Positions 16,983-26,856 are shown, numbered from the stretch's first letter. The stretch: DNA of 64,000 bases from Flavobacterium seoulense (GCF_000695795.1 NZ_JNCA01000006.1:186001-250000); one strand, 5' to 3'. Notes: a model not told the origin generated them from the sequence alone. Program-made: numbers and translations.

Positions 16983-19559
16983 ATGAACCGGATAATTAGG
17001 CTTATTATAATCTTATTTTTTTCAATAACTTCAGTTAGAGCGCAGTCTAATGACTTTGCTTTTTCTCCAATTAATGTTTTGCAAGGATTGAGTGATAATC
17101 AAGTACGTTATATCTTGCAGCTTCCTGATGGCAGAATGGTTTTTAAAACAAGTGGCAATATCAATATTTATGATGGTGCACATTTTAGATACATTCACCA
17201 AACTCCTAAAGATGTTTATCCTTTAAATGGTTACGATGGTTTTTATCGAATCTATCAGGCTAAAAACTCAATTCTTTGGATAAAAGACCACCATAAATTA
17301 ATGTGTGTTGATCTTCGAATCGAAAAATATGTGCCAAATTTAGATACTTTTTTTAAGAAAAAAGGATTTGAAAAAGAAGTTGATGATCTTTTTATGGATT
17401 CGAACCAAAATTTATGGCTGCTTATTTCAGGAAAACTGATTAGTGAAGACGCTTCAATTACTATAGATTTGTCAAACAATAATGGCGTTTTACAGGATTT
17501 AGTTTCTCATAACAACAACTTGTATTTATTTTATAATTCAGGAGAAGTTATCTGTTATGATTTAAAAAACAAAAATAAACTTTATAGCAAAGCAGCTTAT
17601 TCGAAAAAAGAGCAAGACTTTTTTAAAAATACCTCCTTAGTTGTAAAAGGAAATAAAGGTTTTTATCAATTGCGAAATGGAAGTAAAGGAGGTTTTTTCT
17701 TTTTTGATATACGAAAACGCATTTGGACAAAAATACTTGAAACCAATTATACTCTTAATACATTAGTTATTAATCCAAATGATACCGCTTATATTAGTTG
17801 TTCCAATGGTATTTGGATAATTGATTGTAAAACGGGTAAGAAAACGTATTTACCTACCTTAAAAAAAGTGGATGGAAGTATTTTAAATACCGAGATAAGT
17901 ACAATTTTTTATGATAAACAAGACGGTTTATGGCTTGGAACTTATAATCAGGGATTACTTTATTATCATCCGTCTCGTTATAAATTTACATATATAGGAC
18001 GTTCTTATTTTTCTGAATCAACTCAAAAAGATGTTATTGTTCAGGCATTTGCTGAGGATAAACTTGGCAATGTATATGTGAAATCCCAATCGTTTATATA
18101 CCGTTATAATTTTTCTCCAAAAGGAGATAAGATATTGAAAGTAATTGAAGCTTCTTTAGTACCAAAAGAATTACTAGAAAAGATAAATACAATTAATAAA
18201 AATCAGAAAATCTCGCTTACTGATAATAGAGGTTGGATATGGACAGGAACGCAAGACGGATTAAAACTTTTTGATCCTAAAAAACAAAAAGAGAGTATTT
18301 TTTATACTAAGGATGGCTTGTCGAATAATTTTATACATGCCATTTTAGAAGATCGAAATCATAATATTTGGGTAACGAGTAGTTATGGAATTACGAAATT
18401 AGAGGTAGATACTATTAATGAAAAGATTCACTTTACAAAATTTACTTCAGACGTAGGAACATTAGAGGGTGAATATTCAGATGGAGCAGTATTTGAGGCC
18501 TCAGATGGCACGCTTTATTTTGGAGGTATTAATGGGTTTAATATACTTACTGCAAAAAGTAAAAACACTAATAAATTACCATTCAAAGCTGTTTTTACCA
18601 ATCTTTTTTTACGTGGAGAAAAAATCGAATTAGCTAAGTCATATGATGATCGTGTTATTTTGCATGAAGCAGCTCCATATACTAAGGAAATAGCACTTTC
18701 TTATGACCAAAATTTTTTGTCTTTTGAATTTTCGGCTCTTAATTATCAAAATCCTTCTCAAACGTATTATCGTTATCAATTAGAAGGTATTGATAATCAT
18801 TGGAGAGAAACTTCTATTGGCGGACAAAATGAAAACGAAAATACAGATGGTATTCTTAAAATTTCATATACTAATTTACCTCCTGGAAAATACAAACTTA
18901 AAGTAATGGTTTCGAATAGTAATAAGCAGTGGAACGGCTTAGTCACTAATTTGTTTGTTACAATCAATGCCCCTTGGTGGAAAACTACAACAGCTTATAT
19001 TTTGTTTATTGTTCTTCTAATATCTTTAATTGGTGCAGCGGTCTTTGGTTATATTTATTATACACGAAAAAAACTAGAACGCAATCATAGAGAGGAAGTT
19101 TTATTAATTCGAATTAAAAATCTAATAGAACAATGTGATTTTCTTCAGTCCGAAAAAGAAAGTTATCTTACTCAAACAAATTTAAACTCTACATTTTCAA
19201 CAAATAGTAATAATGAAAACAAAGCAGATAATGCTTTTTTAACCCGGGCATTAGAATTAGTCGAAAAAAACTTAGAAGTTTCAGATTATTCCGTTGAGCA
19301 ACTCAGTAGAGATCTTTGTATGGACCGAACAGGTTTGTATCGAAAATTAATTTCACTATTAGATAAATCACCTTCATTGTTTATTCGAAATATTCGATTA
19401 CAAAAAGCGGCTGCTTTGCTTCTTGAAGGAGAATATAATATTGCAGAAATTACTGAAAAAGTAGGTTTTAGTAGTTCTAGTTATTTAAGTAAATGTTTTC
19501 AGGAAGTCTATGGTTGTCGTCCATCAGAATACGCCGAAAAATCAAGAAAATCAACCTGA
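16983..19559 (+). CDS. Transmembrane propeller sensor with AraC-type DNA-binding domain (HTCS-like, no kinase or receiver)
   Basis: The protein has 858 residues. A signal peptide (FFSITSVRAQ) leads into two-component-regulator propeller repeats (LWIKDHHKL, NLWLLIS, GLWLGTYNQG, WIWTGTQDG, NIWVTSSYG) over about residues 30-530. A Y_Y_Y domain (about 576-660, YYRYQLEGIDNHW) and one membrane helix (about 669-693) follow, then a short linker and an AraC helix-turn-helix domain (about 749-855, SVEQLSRDLCMDRTGLYRKL and ITEKVGFSSSSYLSKCF). The HisKA, HATPase and receiver modules of a hybrid two-component system are missing. It therefore appears to be a one-component membrane-tethered regulator that senses a periplasmic oligosaccharide. 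Likely targets are the 21-bp repeats at 4266, 22133 or 19551. Confidence 0.88.
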   Translation: MNRIIRLIIILFFSITSVRAQSNDFAFSPINVLQGLSDNQVRYILQLPDGRMVFKTSGNINIYDGAHFRYIHQTPKDVYPLNGYDGFYRIYQAKNSILWIKDHHKLMCVDLRIEKYVPNLDTFFKKKGFEKEVDDLFMDSNQNLWLLISGKLISEDASITIDLSNNNGVLQDLVSHNNNLYLFYNSGEVICYDLKNKNKLYSKAAYSKKEQDFFKNTSLVVKGNKGFYQLRNGSKGGFFFFDIRKRIWTKILETNYTLNTLVINPNDTAYISCSNGIWIIDCKTGKKTYLPTLKKVDGSILNTEISTIFYDKQDGLWLGTYNQGLLYYHPSRYKFTYIGRSYFSESTQKDVIVQAFAEDKLGNVYVKSQSFIYRYNFSPKGDKILKVIEASLVPKELLEKINTINKNQKISLTDNRGWIWTGTQDGLKLFDPKKQKESIFYTKDGLSNNFIHAILEDRNHNIWVTSSYGITKLEVDTINEKIHFTKFTSDVGTLEGEYSDGAVFEASDGTLYFGGINGFNILTAKSKNTNKLPFKAVFTNLFLRGEKIELAKSYDDRVILHEAAPYTKEIALSYDQNFLSFEFSALNYQNPSQTYYRYQLEGIDNHWRETSIGGQNENENTDGILKISYTNLPPGKYKLKVMVSNSNKQWNGLVTNLFVTINAPWWKTTTAYILFIVLLISLIGAAVFGYIYYTRKKLERNHREEVLLIRIKNLIEQCDFLQSEKESYLTQTNLNSTFSTNSNNENKADNAFLTRALELVEKNLEVSDYSVEQLSRDLCMDRTGLYRKLISLLDKSPSLFIRNIRLQKAAALLLEGEYNIAEITEKVGFSSSSYLSKCFQEVYGCRPSEYAEKSRKST

Positions 19560-19615
19560 TTGTTATTCATTTCAACCTGATTGTTGTTCTTTTTTATACT
19601 ATGCAAATACTTTTG
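19551..19615 (+). promoter_or_regulatory. GH31 promoter with 21-bp direct repeat operator
   Basis: The 18-base unit TCAACCTGATTGTTRTTC occurs at 19551-19568 and 19572-19589, exactly 21 bp apart; the first copy includes the stop codon of the regulator gene. The second copy contains TTG (19584-19586), followed 21 bases later by TACTTTTG (19608-19615), a full TAnnTTTG -7 box. The second half site therefore overlaps the -33 element, as expected for an activator touching RNA polymerase. The sequence differs from the repeats at 4266 and 22133, so a second regulator may act here. Confidence 0.65.
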
Positions 19616-19655
19616 TTTCTACAAAAAAGTATAATTATAAATTTAATTAACAACC

Positions 19656-22007
19656 ATGAAATTTTATAGACAAATCTATTTTGTAGTAAGCATGATAACC
19701 ACTTTGATTGCTACAAGAATGACTGCTCAAAGTATAGAGCAAACTAAACAGGGAGTGCAATTTTCGGCTCAGAATTTAGATGTTAAAATCGAATTTTATT
19801 CGAATAATATTGTAAGGGTGTATAAAACACCTCAAGGTGTTTCTTATAATAAAAAAAGCTTATCAGTTGTAAAACTTCCCGAAAACACAACAGTCAGTTT
19901 TGAACAAAAAGGCAATACTACGGTTTTAAAAAGTAACTCCATACAAGTTGATGTTAATCCCGTAACAGGTGGAATTTCTTTTTATGATAACTCTGGTAAA
20001 TTGTTGCTAAAAGATAAAGATTATGGTACACAATTCTCTGCTTTAGATGATGCAGGAATGCCTTCTTATACCATTAGAGCAGGTTTTTTACTGGATAAAG
20101 AGGAGCCTGTATATGGTGTTGGGCAAATTATGGATAACAAGTTCAACAGACGCAATTCGTCACATCATATGCAAAATGAAAATATGTCAACTTATTCGCC
20201 TTATTTTATGTCGGTAAAAGGATATGGTGTTTTTTGGGATAATTATTCGATTTCAGATTTCAACGATAATCCTCAAGAACTTTCTTTTCAAGGTATAGGG
20301 CATTGTTCTGATTATTATTTTATGTATGGTAAAAATGCGGATGGAGTTATTGCCCAGGTTCGGGATTTAACGGGTAAAGCTCCTATGCTTCCTTTATGGG
20401 CTTATGGATTTTTTCAAAGCAAAGAGCGTTATACTACTCAGGATGAAAGTCTGGATGTTTTAAAAAAATATAGAGCATTAAAAGTTCCTCTTGATGTGAT
20501 AATTCAGGATTGGCGTTACTGGCCAGAGTTTCATAAAACAGATAGTTTATGGAACTCACAAAGTTTTGATAAAGAACGTTTTCCAAATCCTAAAAAATGG
20601 GCAGACGAAATTCATAAATTAAATGCAAAATTGTTAATAGTTACCTGGCCTGGATTTGGTCCTAAAACAGAACAACGTAAAGAATTTGATAGCAAAAATA
20701 TGATTATCAAATTTGATACCTGGCCACCAAAGAGCGGTGCGAGACCTTATGATGTTTATAATCCAGAAGCCTTAGATATTTATTGGCGTTATCTTAACAA
20801 AGGAATTTTTAGTTACATAGGAAATGATGGATGGTGGCTTGATTCAACAGAACCGGATCACATTAATAAGAAAGATTCTGATTTTCTACTTCCAACTCAT
20901 TTAGGAACGTATCGTAGTGTAAAGAATGCGTTTAGCATGATGCATAACAAAGGTATTGCTACTAATCAGCGTTTAACAAATGATAATAAACGTGTAGTAA
21001 TACTTACCAGATCAGGATTTATTGGTCAGCAACGATATGGCTCAAATACCTGGAGTGGTGATGTGGCTTCTTCTTGGGAAATGCTGGAGAAGCAAATTCC
21101 TGCTGCGTTGAACTATACTTTGATGGGAATACCTAATTGGAATAGTGATATTGGAGGTTTTTTTGCAGGACGATGGAAAAAAGACGGAGGAAATAACAAT
21201 CCTGAATTTCAGGAATTATATGTTCGTTGGATGCAATTTGGTACATTTTGTCCTATGATGCGTTCTCATGGAACCGATTTACCTCGTGAGATTTGGAACT
21301 TTGGAGAACGTGGTAGCTGGTGTTTTGATGCTCAGGAAAAGGCGATTAATTTGCGATATAAATTATTACCTTATATTTATAGTACTTCGTGGGATGTTAG
21401 CCATAATAACGGAACATTCATGCGACCTTTAATCATGGATTTTGCAAATGATTCTAAAACACATGAAATAGGGAATGAATACCTGTTTGGTCGTTCTTTA
21501 TTAGTAGCACCAGTGACACAATACAAAGCTAGAAACTGGCAAGTATATCTTCCTCAAGGAAGCGATTGGTATAATTTCTGGACAAATGAATATTATAAAG
21601 GAGGACAAAGTGTGGCCACCGAAACTGCTATAGACAAAGTACCTCTTTACGTAAAAGCGGGATCTATTATTCCATTTGGACCAGAAGTACAATTTTCAAC
21701 AGAAAAAAAATGGGATAATCTCGAAATTCGTATTTATCCGGGAGCTGATGGTGAATTTCTATTGTATGAAGATGAAAATGACAACTATAATTATGAAAAA
21801 GGAATCTATTCAACCATTACATTCAAATGGAATGATAAAGAAAAAAAGCTTACTATCGAAGACAGAGAAGGTCGTTTTCCAAGCATGCTTAAATCCAGAA
21901 AATTTAAAATTGCTATTGCTAATCGTAACGATGTAATAGCAGATTCTTCACCAAAATCTGGAAAGCTTATTTCCTATAATGGAAAAAAAATAGTTGTAAA
22001 ATTTTAG
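19656..22007 (+). CDS. GH31 family alpha-glycosidase (alpha-xylosidase/alpha-glucosidase type)
   Basis: The protein has 783 residues with an N-terminal signal (ISMITTLIATRMTAQ-like segment), so it is exported. The N-terminal beta-sandwich is followed by the (beta/alpha)8 barrel with IIQDWRYWPEF, the nucleophile Asp396 in GWWLDSTEPD, and the acid/base Asp469 in TWSGDVASSW. GIPNWNSDIGGF and MRSHGTDLPREIW complete the active site, and C-terminal beta domains follow. GH31 enzymes remove alpha-linked xylose, glucose or galactose from non-reducing ends. The gene has its own promoter, separate from both flanking operons, and ends at a strong terminator. Confidence 0.93.
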   Translation: MKFYRQIYFVVSMITTLIATRMTAQSIEQTKQGVQFSAQNLDVKIEFYSNNIVRVYKTPQGVSYNKKSLSVVKLPENTTVSFEQKGNTTVLKSNSIQVDVNPVTGGISFYDNSGKLLLKDKDYGTQFSALDDAGMPSYTIRAGFLLDKEEPVYGVGQIMDNKFNRRNSSHHMQNENMSTYSPYFMSVKGYGVFWDNYSISDFNDNPQELSFQGIGHCSDYYFMYGKNADGVIAQVRDLTGKAPMLPLWAYGFFQSKERYTTQDESLDVLKKYRALKVPLDVIIQDWRYWPEFHKTDSLWNSQSFDKERFPNPKKWADEIHKLNAKLLIVTWPGFGPKTEQRKEFDSKNMIIKFDTWPPKSGARPYDVYNPEALDIYWRYLNKGIFSYIGNDGWWLDSTEPDHINKKDSDFLLPTHLGTYRSVKNAFSMMHNKGIATNQRLTNDNKRVVILTRSGFIGQQRYGSNTWSGDVASSWEMLEKQIPAALNYTLMGIPNWNSDIGGFFAGRWKKDGGNNNPEFQELYVRWMQFGTFCPMMRSHGTDLPREIWNFGERGSWCFDAQEKAINLRYKLLPYIYSTSWDVSHNNGTFMRPLIMDFANDSKTHEIGNEYLFGRSLLVAPVTQYKARNWQVYLPQGSDWYNFWTNEYYKGGQSVATETAIDKVPLYVKAGSIIPFGPEVQFSTEKKWDNLEIRIYPGADGEFLLYEDENDNYNYEKGIYSTITFKWNDKEKKLTIEDREGRFPSMLKSRKFKIAIANRNDVIADSSPKSGKLISYNGKKIVVKF

Positions 22008-22029
22008 AAAGATAAATGTTTAGTTTTTG

Positions 22030-22060
22030 AAAAGGCTGTCCGAAAAGGATAGCCTTTTTT
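22030..22060 (+). terminator. Terminator after GH31
   Basis: AAAAGGCTGTCC and GGATAGCCTTTT pair across a GAAA-containing loop and are followed by T residues. It isolates the GH31 unit from the next operon. Confidence 0.9.
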
Positions 22061-22132
22061 GCGTTTAATATTTTACTCTTTTTAAAAATACTTACAGATT
22101 AGCTCTTGTTTTCACTGTTTTACTATCAATAA

Positions 22133-22200
22133 GAATCATAATTTATATTGAATGGATTATAATTTATCTCTTATAAACTTTATTCTGGCTAACATTGGAT
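22133..22200 (+). promoter_or_regulatory. PUL control element copy 2: 21-bp direct repeats plus -7-like box
   Basis: ATAATTTAT lies at 22138-22146 and 22159-22167, again 21 bp apart, and TAACATTG at 22190-22197 is a -7-like box at the same distance as in copy 1. Of the 68 aligned bases 51 match 4266-4333 with no gap, while the flanks do not match. The conserved bases concentrate in the two repeats and around the -7 box, as expected of an activator-dependent promoter. The predicted transcript starts near 22204, about 107 nt before the GH127 gene. I see nothing else in the gap 22061-22310. Confidence 0.65.
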
Positions 22201-22310
22201 ATTACAAGGAATGAGTTTTTCAGTTTTAAAAATAGCAGCGAATTAGTGAATAAATAAAACATTAAAACAGCACATTTTAGAAAGTAAAAAGAATAATTAA
22301 ATAATATATA

Positions 22311-24230
22311 ATGATTAAATATTTAGTGTTTGCGTTGGGGCTTTCGATAAGTATGAATGCACAATCCCATTATCCGGGACAACATAACGGCAAATTAAAA
22401 TTGGATGATACTAAAAATGCTAAAGTTTTAGCGTTTAATCTTCAGGATGTGAAATTGCTGGATAGTCCTTTTAAGGATAATATGCTGCGTGAAAGTAAAT
22501 GGATTATGAATATCAGTACCAGTCGTTTACTGCATAGTTTTAGAACTAATGCAGGAGCGTATAGTGGTAATGAAGGAGGTTATTTTGCTGTGGATAAATT
22601 AGGAGGCTGGGAGTCGCTGGATTGTGAGCTTAGAGGACATAGTACGGGGCATATACTTTCGGGGTTGGCTCTACTATATGCTTCTACCGGAGAAAGTAAG
22701 TATAAAGTGAAATCCGATAGCTTAGTGAACGGTTTAGTTGAGGTGCAAAAGATTTTGAATCAAAAAGGTTATTTAAGTGCGTTTCCGCAAAATTTGATTG
22801 ACAGAGCAATAGCGGGACAAAAAGTTTGGGCTCCCTGGTACACCCAACACAAATTGTTCTCGGGTTTAATTGACCAATATCTGTACTGTGATAACAAAGA
22901 GGCTTTGGAAATTTCTAAAGGTATGGCTGATTGGGCTTATGAAAAATTAAAACCACTTAGTGATGAGCAACGTAAAAAGATGCTCAGAAATGAGTTTGGC
23001 GGGATGAACGATTCTTTTTATGCTTTGTATCAAATTACCGGAAATACCAATTATAAATTCCTTGCCGAATATTTTTACCATGAAGAAGCTTTAGATCCGC
23101 TTTTGAGCAAAGTGGATAATTTGAATAAAAAACATGCTAATACCTATATCCCAAAACTAATAGGGATTTCCCGTGCTTATGAATTAGAAGGAGGGAATAA
23201 AAACCGTGAGATTCCTGAGTTTTTCTGGAATACAGTGGTGGATCATCACAGTTTTGTAACTGGCAGCAATAGTGATAAAGAAAAGTTTTTTGAGCCAGAT
23301 CATTTATCGGAACATTTAAGTGGTTATACAGGAGAATCCTGTAATGTGTACAATATGCTCAAATTGACCCGCCATTTATACAGTTACAATCCTAAAGTAA
23401 AATATGTGGATTATTATGAAAAAGCACTCTACAATCATATCCTTGGACAGCAGGATCCTAAAACTGGGATGGTTGCCTATTTCCTGCCAATGAAAACCGG
23501 TGCTCACAAAGTGTATAGTACGCCTGAAAATTCATTTTGGTGTTGTGTGGGTAGTGGCTTTGAGAATCAGGCAAAATACGGAGAGTTTATCTATTACCAT
23601 GATCAGGGATTGTATGTGAATTTGTTTATTCCTTCCGAATTGAATTGGAAAGAAAAGGGGCTTACTGTAAAACAACAAAGTCGTTTTCCAAATGAAGGTA
23701 CTACAGAATTAACCCTAAATACTGTCAAGCCTGTAACGATGCCAATAAGTATAAGATATCCGTCTTGGGCAACTGCAGGAGTAGAAGTGAAAATTAATGG
23801 AAAGAAACAGCAAGTTAATGCTAAGCCCGGTACTTATATAGTGCTAAACAGAAAATGGGCAGATGGAGACAAAATAGAAGTCGCATTCGAAATGCCAATC
23901 AAATTGGTGACTATGGCAGATAATTCTAAAATAGCAGCCGTGACTTATGGACCAGTTGTGTTAGCCGGAAAAATGGGCGCAGAAGGAATGATCGATCCAG
24001 CTCCATACAGTAATTCCAAATTATATAACGATTATTATACTTATGATTATCGTATTCCGACTAGTATTTCAAATGATTTAGATTTTTCTGCAAAAAAACT
24101 GAGAGATAATATTTCAAAGACAAAAGAAAATGCTCTTGAATTTAAAATTAATGAGACAAATATTGTTTTAGAACCAATATACAATATACATAGAGAACGG
24201 TATGTGATTTATTGGAACTTAACAAAATAA
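22311..24230 (+). CDS. GH127 family beta-L-arabinofuranosidase-type glycoside hydrolase
   Basis: The protein has 639 residues with a short N-terminal signal (ALGLSISMNAQS). It is a typical DUF1680/GH127 protein: an alpha/alpha-barrel with WAPWYTQHKLFSGLID, then the zinc-cysteine centre. Glu324 in GSNSDKEKFF, Cys344 in GESCN and the pair Cys411-Cys412 in FWCCVGSG correspond to the Glu and three Cys that bind zinc and include the thiolate nucleophile in characterised enzymes. The family mostly hydrolyses beta-L-arabinofuranosides, although related families act on other sugars. It opens the last PUL operon and is 18 bp from the GH88 gene. Confidence 0.93.
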   Translation: MIKYLVFALGLSISMNAQSHYPGQHNGKLKLDDTKNAKVLAFNLQDVKLLDSPFKDNMLRESKWIMNISTSRLLHSFRTNAGAYSGNEGGYFAVDKLGGWESLDCELRGHSTGHILSGLALLYASTGESKYKVKSDSLVNGLVEVQKILNQKGYLSAFPQNLIDRAIAGQKVWAPWYTQHKLFSGLIDQYLYCDNKEALEISKGMADWAYEKLKPLSDEQRKKMLRNEFGGMNDSFYALYQITGNTNYKFLAEYFYHEEALDPLLSKVDNLNKKHANTYIPKLIGISRAYELEGGNKNREIPEFFWNTVVDHHSFVTGSNSDKEKFFEPDHLSEHLSGYTGESCNVYNMLKLTRHLYSYNPKVKYVDYYEKALYNHILGQQDPKTGMVAYFLPMKTGAHKVYSTPENSFWCCVGSGFENQAKYGEFIYYHDQGLYVNLFIPSELNWKEKGLTVKQQSRFPNEGTTELTLNTVKPVTMPISIRYPSWATAGVEVKINGKKQQVNAKPGTYIVLNRKWADGDKIEVAFEMPIKLVTMADNSKIAAVTYGPVVLAGKMGAEGMIDPAPYSNSKLYNDYYTYDYRIPTSISNDLDFSAKKLRDNISKTKENALEFKINETNIVLEPIYNIHRERYVIYWNLTK

Positions 24231-24248
24231 AGATTTATAGAGATACTT

Positions 24249-25493
24249 ATGAATTGTAAACAAAAAATAGTCAGCGTTATTGGAGCTTCATTGATGCTGT
24301 TGAGTTGTGGGAGAACTGTTAGTGGTTCCAAATTAGAGAAAGCTTTTGATGTAGATGCGCAGTTAACTTATAGTGTCAATCAATCAGCAAATGCTTTAAA
24401 ATTAATTCCTAATGATGGTAGTAGTATTCCGAGGAATATTCCAGCCGATAGCAAGCAATGGCGTTTTGTGGATTACAAAGACTGGACTTCTGGTTTTTGG
24501 CCGGGTGAATTATGGTATTTGTATGAGTTTAGCAGGGATCAAAAATGGGAAGCCGAAGCAGATAAATTTACTAATTATTTAGAACCATTGGCGGTTACTC
24601 CGGCTTTAGACCACGATTTAGGATTTCAGGTTTTTAACAGTTATGGCAATGGTTATCGACTGACTAAAAATCCTAAATACAAAGAAATCATTCTTAAAAC
24701 TGCCGATACTTTAGCTACTCTATTTAATCCTAAAGTAGGAACTATATTATCCTGGCCTCGTGAAGTGCCTAATATGGAATGGCCGCAGCACAATACTATC
24801 ATGGATAATATGATTAATCTGGAATTGTTGTTTTGGGCCTCTAAAAACGGAGGGGACAAAAAATTATACGATATGGCAGTAAGCCATGCTACGGTAACGA
24901 TGCAGAATCATTTCAGACCCGATTATACTTCGTATCATGCAGTAGTGTATGATAAGGAAACTGGTAAGAAAATAAAAGGTGTAACTCATCAGGGCTATAG
25001 CGATAGCAGTATGTGGGCTCGTGGACAATCCTGGGCAATTTATGGTTACACTATGGTATACAGAGAAACTAAAGACCCTAAGTTTTTGGATTTTGCCCAT
25101 AAAGTGACCCGTGTTTATTTAGACCGTTTGCCTAAAGATTTGATTCCGTATTGGGATTTTAACGACCCTGTAATTCCTAATACACTAAGGGACGCTTCGG
25201 CTGCCGCAGTAGTAGCTTCGGCTCTTCTGGAATTGTCAACCTATACAAAAGACAAGGGGCTGGCTAAAGAATATTTGGATAAGGCAGAAGGAATGTTGAA
25301 AGAGCTTTCAGATAATTACCAAAGTAAAAATAAAAATACGGCACTTTTATTACATTCTACAGGACACAAACCTGCTGGTTCTGAAATTGATCATTCCATC
25401 ATTTATGCCGACTATTATTATGTAGAAGCTTTATTGAGATATAAAAAAATGAAAGAGGGGGAGCAGCCTTTGTTGACATACAAATTCAATTAA
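24249..25493 (+). CDS. GH88 unsaturated glucuronyl hydrolase-like lipoprotein
   Basis: The protein has 414 residues with a lipobox MLLSCG. The (alpha/alpha)6 barrel carries WTSGFWPGELWYLYE, the catalytic-type Asp186 in MDNMINLELLFWAS and Asp252 in YSDSSMWARGQSW; their spacing matches the two Asp residues of unsaturated glucuronyl hydrolases. The enzyme hydrates the 4,5-double bond left by polysaccharide lyases and releases 4-deoxy-5-keto-uronate. Its presence supports uronic-acid lyases as the main depolymerising step here. The permease gene starts 37 bp downstream. Confidence 0.92.
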   Translation: MNCKQKIVSVIGASLMLLSCGRTVSGSKLEKAFDVDAQLTYSVNQSANALKLIPNDGSSIPRNIPADSKQWRFVDYKDWTSGFWPGELWYLYEFSRDQKWEAEADKFTNYLEPLAVTPALDHDLGFQVFNSYGNGYRLTKNPKYKEIILKTADTLATLFNPKVGTILSWPREVPNMEWPQHNTIMDNMINLELLFWASKNGGDKKLYDMAVSHATVTMQNHFRPDYTSYHAVVYDKETGKKIKGVTHQGYSDSSMWARGQSWAIYGYTMVYRETKDPKFLDFAHKVTRVYLDRLPKDLIPYWDFNDPVIPNTLRDASAAAVVASALLELSTYTKDKGLAKEYLDKAEGMLKELSDNYQSKNKNTALLLHSTGHKPAGSEIDHSIIYADYYYVEALLRYKKMKEGEQPLLTYKFN

Positions 25494-25530
25494 AGATTAA
25501 AAATTAACCAATCAAAAAACTAAAATTAAA

Positions 25531-26856
25531 ATGAAAAATAAAAAAATACTGTACTGGTCTATCGTTGTGGCATTAGCCGGTTTTTTATTCGGTTTTGACA
25601 CTGTGGTAATTTCAGGAGCTGATAAACAATTACAGGAATTATGGGGCTCTTCTGATTTATATCACGGATTAGTAGTCATGTCATCGGCTTTGTGGGGAAC
25701 GGTTATCGGTGCTATTTTTGGAGCTATTCCAACGAATGCTTTGGGAAGAAAAAAAACTTTACTATTAATTGGGGTTTTGTTTTTCCTTTCGGCTGTGGGA
25801 ACAGCATTTGCAACTAATTCGATCATCTTCTCGGTTTTCCGGTTTTTAGGAGGTTTGGGAATTGGAGCTTCAACAATCGCAGCACCAACCTATGTTTCCG
25901 AAATTGCTCCGGCAAAAGACAGAGGAAAGTTGGTGGCATTGTACCAATTCAATATCGTTTTTGGAATTCTGATTGCCTTTTTGTCTAATTATTTATTACA
26001 GGATATAGGTGAAAATTCCTGGCGTTGGATGCTGGGAGTTCAGGCTGCACCGGCATTGATTTATAGTTTATTGGTTTTTGGAATTCCGGAAAGTCCGCGT
26101 TGGGTTTTCGAATATTTAAAAGACCGTGAAAGTGCTATTGCTATCTTAAAACAGGTAAATACCCATGACGAAGTTGCTGTAGAAATTGTGGCAATGGAAA
26201 ATGAAAGTCAAAAAGAAGTTGTGGATGAGTCTATTTTTATGAAAAAATACAGAAAACCTCTGTTGCTAGCCTTGTTTATTGCCTTGTTCAATCAGTTTTC
26301 AGGAATAAATGCCTTTTTGTATTATGCGCCCCGTATTTTCGAATTGGCAGGTTTAGAAAAATCGGCTTCTTTTTTCAGCAGTATAGGAATTGGAGTGGTG
26401 AACTTAATTTTTACATTGATAGGAATTTCGTTGATTGATAAATACGGAAGAAAAACCCTGATGTATTTAGGCTCCTTTGGTTATGTGTTGTCACTAGGTT
26501 TAGTAACACTCGCATTTTATAATGAGTGGAAAGGTATGGCTGTACCGGTATTCTTCTTCTTATTTATTGCTTCTCATGCCGTAGGGCAAGGATCGGTAAT
26601 TTGGGTTTTCATTTCCGAATTATTTCCTAATAAACTCAGAGCGGCAGGAACTTCATTTGGAACTTCGGTTCACTGGGTTTTGGCAGCGTTGATTCCTTCG
26701 TTTATTCCGTTTTTGTTCAAAGAAATTGGAGCCACAACCGTATTTAGTATTTTTTGTCTAATGATGGTTTGGCAATTATTATGGGTCTTCTTCAAGATGC
26801 CTGAAACCAAAGGAAAAACCTTAGAAGAATTATCAGAAAGTTTAGCAACGAAATAA
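25531..26856 (+). CDS. MFS sugar transporter (sugar porter family, XylE-like)
   Basis: The protein has 441 residues and about 12 membrane helices. Sugar-porter signatures are present: GFDTVVISGA in helix 1, RGKLVALYQFNIVFGI after helix 4, PESPRWV at the start of the central loop, GRKT after helix 8, and PETKGKTLEEL at the C-terminus. It should carry a monosaccharide or keto-uronate across the inner membrane by proton symport. Its place between GH88 and the dehydrogenase suggests the substrate is the deoxy-keto-uronate or a released pentose. Confidence 0.9.
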   Translation: MKNKKILYWSIVVALAGFLFGFDTVVISGADKQLQELWGSSDLYHGLVVMSSALWGTVIGAIFGAIPTNALGRKKTLLLIGVLFFLSAVGTAFATNSIIFSVFRFLGGLGIGASTIAAPTYVSEIAPAKDRGKLVALYQFNIVFGILIAFLSNYLLQDIGENSWRWMLGVQAAPALIYSLLVFGIPESPRWVFEYLKDRESAIAILKQVNTHDEVAVEIVAMENESQKEVVDESIFMKKYRKPLLLALFIALFNQFSGINAFLYYAPRIFELAGLEKSASFFSSIGIGVVNLIFTLIGISLIDKYGRKTLMYLGSFGYVLSLGLVTLAFYNEWKGMAVPVFFFLFIASHAVGQGSVIWVFISELFPNKLRAAGTSFGTSVHWVLAALIPSFIPFLFKEIGATTVFSIFCLMMVWQLLWVFFKMPETKGKTLEELSESLATK

